In this document: in pieces, positions 50,893 to 56,068 of the stretch
How the letters are laid out: the number at the start of each line of letters is the position of its first letter
Position numbering within the stretch: the stretch's first letter is position 1
From: Pseudomonadota bacterium
GTDB lineage: Bacteria > Myxococcota_A > UBA796 > SXON01
Direction: 5' to 3'
DNA length: 56,068 bases
Assembly: GCA_030684355.1 (NCBI GenBank)
Contig: JAUXTN010000151.1
Coordinates: forward strand, 1 to 56,068
Translations under genes and position numbers: made by a program
Notes under the pieces: model-generated
The model's database searches: none
Seen by the model: the letters and a program-made list of their open reading frames with translations, nothing else
What the model was told of the DNA's origin: nothing

Positions 50893-53100
50893 TCAGGCCG
50901 TGCCGGGCCGCTCCACCACTCCCCGCACCCCATCCACCGTCACCCGCTCCCCGTCGATGATGCGCGTGGTGGCGTCCCCGGTGCCGACGACCGCGGGGAT
51001 GCCGTACTCGCGGGCGACCAGCGACGCGTGGGCGAGCGGGCTGCCGGTGTCGGTGACGACGGCGGCGGCGCGGGCGAAGAGCGGTGTCCACGCCGGGGTG
51101 GTGGCGGGCGCGACGAGGACCTCGCCCGGGCGGAGGCGGTCGAACTCGGCGGGGGAGCGCACCACGCGCGCGATGGCGGTGACGCGGCCGGGGCTCGCCC
51201 CGAGCCCGCGTAGCGCGCCGTCCGCGAGGGGGTCCGAGGTCCGGAAGAGGGCTTCGTGCTGCTCGTTGACGCCCCGGATCGCGGCGGGGATCTCGCCCAG
51301 GACCAGCGGTGCCGCGAGCCGACGCTGGCGCTCCCACTCCGACCGCCGGGCTGCCGTGTCCACACGTCCGCCGCCGTCGAGCTCCTCCCGCCGGAGGAAC
51401 CAAACGTCGTCGGCGTCCGCGAGGACGCCCCGCGCTGCCAACCCCGCGCCGAGCCGCCGCACGGCACGCCGGAGCACGGGCCACGCCGCGGTCAGCCCCG
51501 CGGCCTGCTCCTCGCGCAGCGGCGCGAACCGTCGCGCGCGCAGGAGCAACCGGTCGAGTTCCCCGGCCCTCGCCGGGGTCAGCGCCGCCCGGCACGCCGC
51601 TTCGAGCGCCTCCCGACGCGCCTCGAGCTGCGTCCGCCGTGCCCGCGCCGCCTCGGGATCCGGCGCGGCGCCGGTCTCCCCCGCCGTCGGGTGGAACCAG
51701 TCGAGGCCGTACACCGCGTGGGGCGCGTGGACCGGCGCGTAGAGCCCGGCGAGGAGCTCCGCGTGCGAGCCCTCCACCCGCCCCGCGAGGTGGACGCGGA
51801 AGAACGTCGCGAGCGGTGCCTCGCACTTCCACGCGTGCCCGGCGACGAACGTGATGGAGGTGAACCAGTCGCCCGCGTGGTCGGCCAGGCGGTCGATCAG
51901 CGCGGTGAGCCCTGCCTCGTCGAGGGTGTCGACGCGCGCCTCCGCCTCGGCCACGGCGGCGGCGTACGCGGGCGCGATGGTGCCGCGCCACTCCTCGACC
52001 ATGGCGTCCACGCCGAGCCAGGTCAGCGGCGGCACGATCATGACGGCGCGGCGCGGGTTCCGGACGAGCTTCCAGGCGAAGCGCCCGAGGAAGGCGAGGA
52101 TGCCCCAGGGCGAACCGGGGAGGAGGTCGAAGGTCATGTAGTACCAGCCGTTCACCACGAGGTGGAGCGGCTCGGGCGCGGGCCCGATGCCCCCGATGGC
52201 GTCGTAGTTGGCGAACATGCGCCGCTCCATCCGCGTCAGGAGCCAGCTCTGGAACAGCGGCGTCACCGGGTCCCCCAGCCACTCGCCGAGCCGCAGGTGG
52301 CGCCCCCACCCGCCCGGCGGCGCGGCCCAGCTCACCGGCTCCGGCAGCGCGGTGATCGGCCGCGCCTGGAGGAGCCACGTCCGCCCCCCGGCCCGCGCCC
52401 ACTCGACGTCCTGGGGCGAACGGAAGTGCGCCTCCACCCGCCGCGCGAGCCCCGCGACCTCGCGCGCCCCCTCGGCGTCCAGCGCGTCCGCGGCGGCGCG
52501 GCGGCGCGTCGTCGTGGTGGCGGTCACCGTCCACTCGTCGGCGTCCGCCTCCCCCGCCACCAACCGCTCGCCCAGCCCGCGCACCGCGCTGATCACCACC
52601 TCGCCGCGCGCGCCGGTGACGGGGTTGGCCGTCAACGCGACCCCCGCGGCCTCGGCGGGCACGAGCCGCTGCACGAGCACCGCCATCCCCGCTGCCCCCT
52701 CCTCGCCTCTCGCGCGGCGGTACGCGATCACGCGCGGCGCACCCGCGGACGCCCAGCACCGCACCACCGCCGCCACCACCGCCTCGGCGCCCCGCACCCC
52801 CAGCACCGTCTCGTACTGGCCGGCGAACGAGGCGCCGTCGTGGTCCTCGTCGATCGCGGAGGACCGCACGGCGAGCGGACCGTCGCCGAGCGCCGCGACC
52901 ACCGCACCCAGCGCAGCGCGCACCTCGTCGGGCATCGCCCCGGCGTCGAGCCAGCGCCGGTGGGCCTCGACGGGGATCACGAAGCCGTGGGGTACGGGGA
53001 AGCCCGCCGCGCACAGCTCCCCGAGGCGCGCGGCCTTGGCGCCGGCTCGCGGGAGGTCACGCAGGCGCAGGGAGGCCAGCGGCAAGGCGACGCCGTGCAT
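50893..53100 (-). CDS. PEP-utilising enzyme, rifampicin-phosphotransferase/PEP-synthase-like
   Basis: The protein has 735 residues. It has an N-terminal ATP-grasp domain (PPDK_N): GAKAARLGELCAAGFPVPHG at 20-39, VRSSAIDEDHDGASFAGQYE, VQRLVPAEAAGVALTANPVT, and the end QDVEWARAGGRTWLLQARPI (Asp/Glu and Arg of the nucleotide site). The middle (about 280-600) is a helical domain without a familiar signature. The C-terminal phosphohistidine domain has SPLAHASLVAREYGIPAVVG with catalytic His691. The same three-part plan occurs in rifampicin phosphotransferase (ATP, rifampicin and His domains) and in stand-alone PEP-synthase homologs; the classical PEP-binding barrel is missing. The substrate is unknown. 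It is convergent with the DUF3089 gene. Confidence 0.88.
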   Translation of the reverse strand: MHGVALPLASLRLRDLPRAGAKAARLGELCAAGFPVPHGFVIPVEAHRRWLDAGAMPDEVRAALGAVVAALGDGPLAVRSSAIDEDHDGASFAGQYETVLGVRGAEAVVAAVVRCWASAGAPRVIAYRRARGEEGAAGMAVLVQRLVPAEAAGVALTANPVTGARGEVVISAVRGLGERLVAGEADADEWTVTATTTTRRRAAADALDAEGAREVAGLARRVEAHFRSPQDVEWARAGGRTWLLQARPITALPEPVSWAAPPGGWGRHLRLGEWLGDPVTPLFQSWLLTRMERRMFANYDAIGGIGPAPEPLHLVVNGWYYMTFDLLPGSPWGILAFLGRFAWKLVRNPRRAVMIVPPLTWLGVDAMVEEWRGTIAPAYAAAVAEAEARVDTLDEAGLTALIDRLADHAGDWFTSITFVAGHAWKCEAPLATFFRVHLAGRVEGSHAELLAGLYAPVHAPHAVYGLDWFHPTAGETGAAPDPEAARARRTQLEARREALEAACRAALTPARAGELDRLLLRARRFAPLREEQAAGLTAAWPVLRRAVRRLGAGLAARGVLADADDVWFLRREELDGGGRVDTAARRSEWERQRRLAAPLVLGEIPAAIRGVNEQHEALFRTSDPLADGALRGLGASPGRVTAIARVVRSPAEFDRLRPGEVLVAPATTPAWTPLFARAAAVVTDTGSPLAHASLVAREYGIPAVVGTGDATTRIIDGERVTVDGVRGVVERPGTA

Positions 53101-53316
53101 CGGCCGACCTTAGCACCCGGCCGGCTACGCGTTGACCGCCCCGAAGCCCGGCGCCCGACGCCCGGGGGGGCGCCGAAGCCGGCGCGTCGCGCTGAAGCTC
53201 CCCGCAAAAAACTTCGGGGTGCGTGTCGATCCCGGCCCCCCTCGCTCGTCGCCTGGGTAGAGCCGCGGGCCCGGATCGTCCGGGCACCGGGCTCCAACGC
53301 ACAGGGAGACACGACG

Positions 53317-53751
53317 ATGCGCTTCATGGTGATGGTCAAGGCAAACGCGGTGACCGAGGCGGGCGGGATGCCCGACGAGAAGCTCCTGACCGAGATGGGG
53401 GCCTTCAACGAGGAGCTGGTGAAGGCGGGCGTGCTGCTCGCCGGCGAGGGGCTGCACCCGAGCAGCAAGGGCGCGCGGGTGCGCTTCGCGGACGGGAAGA
53501 CGACCGTGATCGACGGCCCGTTCGCCGAGACGAAGGAGCTCGTCGCGGGGTTCTGGCTCCTCCAGGTGAAGTCGCGCGAGGAGGCCATCGCGTGGATTCG
53601 GCGCTGCCCGAACCCCGCGCCGGGTCAGGAGTCGGAGATCGAGATCCGCCAGGTGTTCGAGGCCGCCGACTTCGGCGAAGAATTCACGCCCGAGCTGCGG
53701 GAGGCCGAAGAGCGGCAGCGCGTCGAGGCGGAGGCGAACAGGCGCGGGTGA
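53317..53751 (+). CDS. DGPF/YCII-domain protein
   Basis: The protein has 144 residues. ATG 53317 has GGGAG eight bases before it. The first 110 residues are the YCII fold with MRFMVMVKANAVTEAGG, an alpha helix EELVKAGVLLAGEGLHPS, the DGPF signature (VIDGPFAETKELVAGFWLLQVK), and EIEIRQVFEAADFG. This protein family is repeatedly found next to ECF42 sigma factors, as it is here with the gene 76 bases downstream. DGPF proteins have no proven catalytic activity. The C-terminal 30 residues are Glu/Arg-rich and probably helical. Together with the next gene it probably forms a small stress-response operon (inference). Confidence 0.94.
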   Translation: MRFMVMVKANAVTEAGGMPDEKLLTEMGAFNEELVKAGVLLAGEGLHPSSKGARVRFADGKTTVIDGPFAETKELVAGFWLLQVKSREEAIAWIRRCPNPAPGQESEIEIRQVFEAADFGEEFTPELREAEERQRVEAEANRRG

Positions 53752-53776
53752 CGACGCGGTCGGGGCGGCAGCTGCC

Positions 53777-53810
53777 GGGGCGGCGCTGCCCTTGCGCGCG
53801 GCGCCGCCCC
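53777..53810. terminator. Ten-base perfect inverted repeat between DGPF gene and sigma factor gene
   Basis: GGGGCGGCGC at 53777-53786 is matched by GCGCCGCCCC at 53801-53810 with a 14-base spacer. It lies inside the short gap between the two genes. It could be a partial terminator or attenuator that sets the ratio of DGPF protein to sigma factor, or a mobile palindromic element; there is no T-run. Confidence 0.5.
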
Positions 53811-53827
53811 TGCGCTAACGGAGCCTC

Positions 53828-55090
53828 GTGGCGGACTCCGACACCCATCGCGCGATCGACGCCGTCTGGCGCATCGAGTCCGCCCGGCTGATCGCCGGGC
53901 TCGCGCGCATGGTCCGCGACGTCGGCCTCGCCGAGGAGCTCGCCCAGGACGCCCTCGTCGCGGCGCTCGAGCGCTGGCCGTTGACCGGGGTGCCCGACAA
54001 CCCCGGCGCGTGGCTCATGGCCACCGCGAAGCACCGCGCCATCGACACCATGCGACGCGGCGCGCTCACCGAGCGGAAGCACGACGAGCTCGGCCACCAA
54101 ATGGAGGTCCAACAGCCCGCCGCCGAGGTCGAGGCCGCGCTCGACACCGACGTGGGCGACGATCTCCTGCGCCTCCTCTTCGTCTCCTGCCACCCGGTGC
54201 TCTCCCCCGAGGCGCGCGTCGCCCTCACCCTCCGCCTGCTCGGCGGCCTGACGACCGAGGAGATCGCCCGCGCCTTCCTCGTCCCCGAGCCCACGGTCGC
54301 CCAGCGCATCGTGCGGGCCAAGCGGACGCTCGCCGAGAAGCGCGTGCCCTTCGAGGTCCCGCGCGGGCCCGAGCTCGCCGCCCGGCTCGGGTCGGTGCTC
54401 GAGGTCGTCTACCTCGTCTTCAACGAGGGCTACTCGGCGACCGCGGGGGACGACTGGATGCGCCCGGGCCTCTGCGAGGACGCCCTCCGCCTCGGCCGCA
54501 TCCTCGCCGAGCTCTTGCCGAAGGAGCCCGAGGTGCACGGCCTCGTCGCGCTCCTGGAGATCCAGGCCTCGCGCGCCAACGCGCGGACCGACGCCTCCGG
54601 GGCGCCCATCCTCCTCCTCGAGCAGAACCGCGCGCGCTGGGATCACGTCCTCGTCCGTCGCGGGCTCGCGGCGCTCGAGCGCGCCGAGGCCCTGGGCGGC
54701 GCCCCCGGTCCCTACCGCGTGCAGGCGGCCATCGCCGCGTGTCACGCCCGGGCGCGCACCGCCGCGGAGACCGACTGGCCGCGCATCGCCGCGCTCTACG
54801 CCGGGCTCGCCCGGCTCGTCCCCTCCCCCGTCGTCGAGCTCAACCGCGCGGTCGCGCTCGCCATGGCGTTCGGGCCCGCCACGGGCCTCGCGCTCGTCGA
54901 CGAACTGACCGCCGAGCCGGCGCTCGAGGGCTACCACCTCCTCCCGAGCGTGCGGGGGGACCTCCTCGCGAAGCTCGGCCGCTTCGACGAGGCCCGCGTG
55001 GAGTTCGAGCGCGCGGCGTCGCTCACCCGGAACCGACGGGAGCGCACCTTGCTCCTCGGTCGTGCGGCGGCGTGCGTCGCGGCGGAGTGA
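53828..55090 (+). CDS. ECF42-type RNA polymerase sigma factor
   Basis: The protein has 420 residues. GTG 53828 follows GGAG at four bases. Sigma region 2 is at about 12-80 (LAEELAQDALVAALERWP, then NPGAWLMATAKHRAIDTMRR), sigma region 4 at about 125-175 (TLRLLGGLTTEEIARAFLVP, TVAQRIVRAKRTLAEK). Residues about 185-420 are a long TPR-like C-terminal extension typical of ECF42 (DUF6596), with LEVVYLVFNEGYSATAG, RPGLCEDALRLGRIL and PSPVVELNRAVALAMAFGPA. In ECF42 the extension replaces an anti-sigma factor, so no anti-sigma gene is expected and none is seen. The upstream DGPF gene is the usual neighbour and probable target. Confidence 0.95.
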   Translation: MADSDTHRAIDAVWRIESARLIAGLARMVRDVGLAEELAQDALVAALERWPLTGVPDNPGAWLMATAKHRAIDTMRRGALTERKHDELGHQMEVQQPAAEVEAALDTDVGDDLLRLLFVSCHPVLSPEARVALTLRLLGGLTTEEIARAFLVPEPTVAQRIVRAKRTLAEKRVPFEVPRGPELAARLGSVLEVVYLVFNEGYSATAGDDWMRPGLCEDALRLGRILAELLPKEPEVHGLVALLEIQASRANARTDASGAPILLLEQNRARWDHVLVRRGLAALERAEALGGAPGPYRVQAAIAACHARARTAAETDWPRIAALYAGLARLVPSPVVELNRAVALAMAFGPATGLALVDELTAEPALEGYHLLPSVRGDLLAKLGRFDEARVEFERAASLTRNRRERTLLLGRAAACVAAE

Positions 55091-55170
55091 TCGGCCGCGG
55101 GGCCGCCACCGAAGGCCCCCCTGCCGCCAAGGTCCCCCGGCCATGGCCGCGGGGCCGCCGCTCACCCGCT

Positions 55171-55281
55171 CGCGCTCGCCCAGGCTCGCGTGCCTCGCCC
55201 CCACCAGCCCTCACCCCGCTCGCCCAGGCTCGCGCTCGCCAGGGCTCGCGTGCCGCGTCCCCCACCAGCCCTCACCCCGCT
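55171..55281. repeat. Two imperfect 50-base direct repeats, 60-base period
   Basis: The segment 55171-55220 (CGCGCTCGCCCAGGCTCGCG... to ...CACCCCGCT) recurs at 55231-55281 with about four differences. The ten bases between them look like a fragment of the unit. The repeats run up to and slightly past the stop codon of the YkgJ-like gene (stop at 55272-55274). They may have arisen by slippage. No coding or structural role is apparent. Confidence 0.75.
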
Positions 55282-55955
55282 CGCGCCCGCCACCCCTCCG
55301 CGGCCTCGCGCGCCCGCTTCGCCGCCTTCGCGCCCCACAGCGCCGTGATCGTGTCCGCGCAGCTCTCCGCCACCGTCGGCGACCCCTCCGCCCCGATGCA
55401 CGGGAACGCGCGCGCCGGCCGCGAGCCCGCGAGGCGGGCGGTGTTGCGGTGGATGGCGGAGAGGAGCGTCGTGTCCTCGTCGACCTCCACCAGCACGAGC
55501 GGGAAGAGCCGGCACGCGAGCGGCTTGATGCTCCCGCGCGGCCGCGCCGTGGCGTCCTCGAGCGCGTGGAGCCCGCAATGCAGGCCCTCGGCGCCCATCA
55601 CCGCGAACACGCAGCGCCGACCGGGCCGGCGGAGGGCGTCCCCGTCGTAGAGCGCGGGGGCGCCGTGCTCCCAGCGCTCGTCGCGCGGGGCGAGGAAGGC
55701 CGCGATCTCGGGCAACGCGGCGTCGAGGGCGGCGCGCTCGGGCTCCGTCGGGGTGAGCTCCAGGTCCGCGCAGCACGACCGCGCGTTCGGCGCCCGGCGG
55801 CCGGGCGTACACGCGCCCGTCGAGCATGCCCACGACTGCGCGAGCGCGGGCAGGTCGAGCAGGCGCCCCTTCCCGGCCTGGCCCAGGTTCCCGCGCGCGG
55901 CGAGCTGGAGCAGGTGGACGGTCCAGTCGGCTTCGGACGGATCGGAGGCGTGCAT
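55272..55955 (-). CDS. YkgJ-like cysteine-cluster protein
   Basis: The protein has 227 residues. The Cys-rich N-terminal half has Cys44, Cys49, Cys61 and Cys62 (ACSTGACT...ARSCCADLEL), like the CxxC...CC cluster in YkgJ/DUF3109 proteins that bind zinc or an Fe-S cluster. The middle carries RRCVFAVMGAEGLHCGLHALE and the conserved KPLACRLFPLVLVEV, and a late Cys pair (FPCIG, ESCAD) could complete the site. The function of the family is unknown. ATG 55955 is the first Met of the protein. The C-terminus ends in the repeat region, so its last residues (about WRARAG) may be recent. It is convergent with the sigma factor gene. Confidence 0.82.
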   Translation of the reverse strand: MHASDPSEADWTVHLLQLAARGNLGQAGKGRLLDLPALAQSWACSTGACTPGRRAPNARSCCADLELTPTEPERAALDAALPEIAAFLAPRDERWEHGAPALYDGDALRRPGRRCVFAVMGAEGLHCGLHALEDATARPRGSIKPLACRLFPLVLVEVDEDTTLLSAIHRNTARLAGSRPARAFPCIGAEGSPTVAESCADTITALWGAKAAKRAREAAEGWRARAG

Positions 55956-56068
55956 CGGGGGCGGCTAACCGGCGGGGGGCCGCGCCGGCCGCCACGGCGG
56001 CACGTCGTCGCAACCGCGCGCGTCCGCGGCCGTCGCCCCGTGCGCCCTACCGCGCCGACCGGCACGTC
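55956..56068. other. Upstream region of the YkgJ-like gene, no gene recognised
   Basis: These 113 bases at the right edge show no convincing reading frame with a ribosome binding site. They are GC-rich with CCGCGCCGGC-type palindromic pieces. They would hold the promoter of the minus-strand YkgJ-like gene. Confidence 0.4.

Noticed and set aside
53200..53219. CCCCG/CGGGG inverted repeat with an A-run near the DGPF promoter region
   Set aside because: Five base pairs with a ten-base loop can occur by chance in such DNA; no matching promoter or terminator elements.

Overview
The window is about 70% G+C and almost fully coding, with no gene-free stretch over 300 bases. It looks like a chromosomal piece of a Myxococcota (former Deltaproteobacteria) genome. 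The main evidence is three surface proteins that end in a Cys motif, a hydrophobic helix and an Arg cluster (the MYXO-CTERM type of sorting tail), MopE-like Cys/Asp repeat arrays, a Ser/Thr kinase with a WD40 half, and many lipoproteins. This placement rests on protein style only; no database search was possible. I saw no rRNA, tRNA, CRISPR array, transposase or integrase gene.

Left part (1-11.1 kb): the end of a long MopE-repeat surface protein, a lipoprotein hydrolase, and an FHA/winged-helix transcription factor whose stop codon directly abuts the start of a membrane Ser/Thr kinase with WD40 repeats. Then come a relic of a second MopE/beta-helix gene, a terminator-like hairpin, and two tandem paralogous small secreted proteins on the minus strand.

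Middle-left (11.2-25.9 kb): a secreted protein of unknown role; an araC-VOC pair that overlaps by ATGA and lies upstream of a short UvrA-type ABC protein resembling antibiotic-resistance UvrAs; a giant lamin-tail/CotH-kinase lipoprotein; an unknown cytoplasmic protein; a small lipoprotein; a response-regulator fragment; and two divergently transcribed seven-bladed FG-GAP propeller proteins.

Middle (26-35 kb): recX, a divergent LysR regulator/MDR oxidoreductase pair, monomeric NADP-dependent isocitrate dehydrogenase, a MopE plus parallel beta-helix lipoprotein and another lipoprotein.

Right (35-56 kb): a minus-strand histidine kinase, response regulator and winged-helix/TPR regulator operon; an M23 peptidase; a tightly overlapping six-gene operon (solute-binding lipoprotein, two permeases, two ATPases, GH1 beta-glucosidase) that probably imports beta-glucosides and hydrolyses them inside the cell, with a GH16 glucanase relic overlapping its first gene; a GIN-domain lipoprotein; a DEAD-box helicase; a DUF3089 protein; a PEP-utilising enzyme; a DGPF/YCII protein with its ECF42-type sigma factor; and a YkgJ-like Cys-cluster protein.

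Functionally the window combines an envelope and surface-protein repertoire (eight lipoproteins, three MYXO-CTERM proteins) with dense signalling (kinase plus FHA factor, two-component system, ECF sigma, AraC, LysR) and one clear catabolic operon. The best candidates for something new are the zero-spaced FHA/winged-helix factor and kinase pair, the tandem secreted paralogs and the beta-glucoside operon with its embedded GH16 relic.
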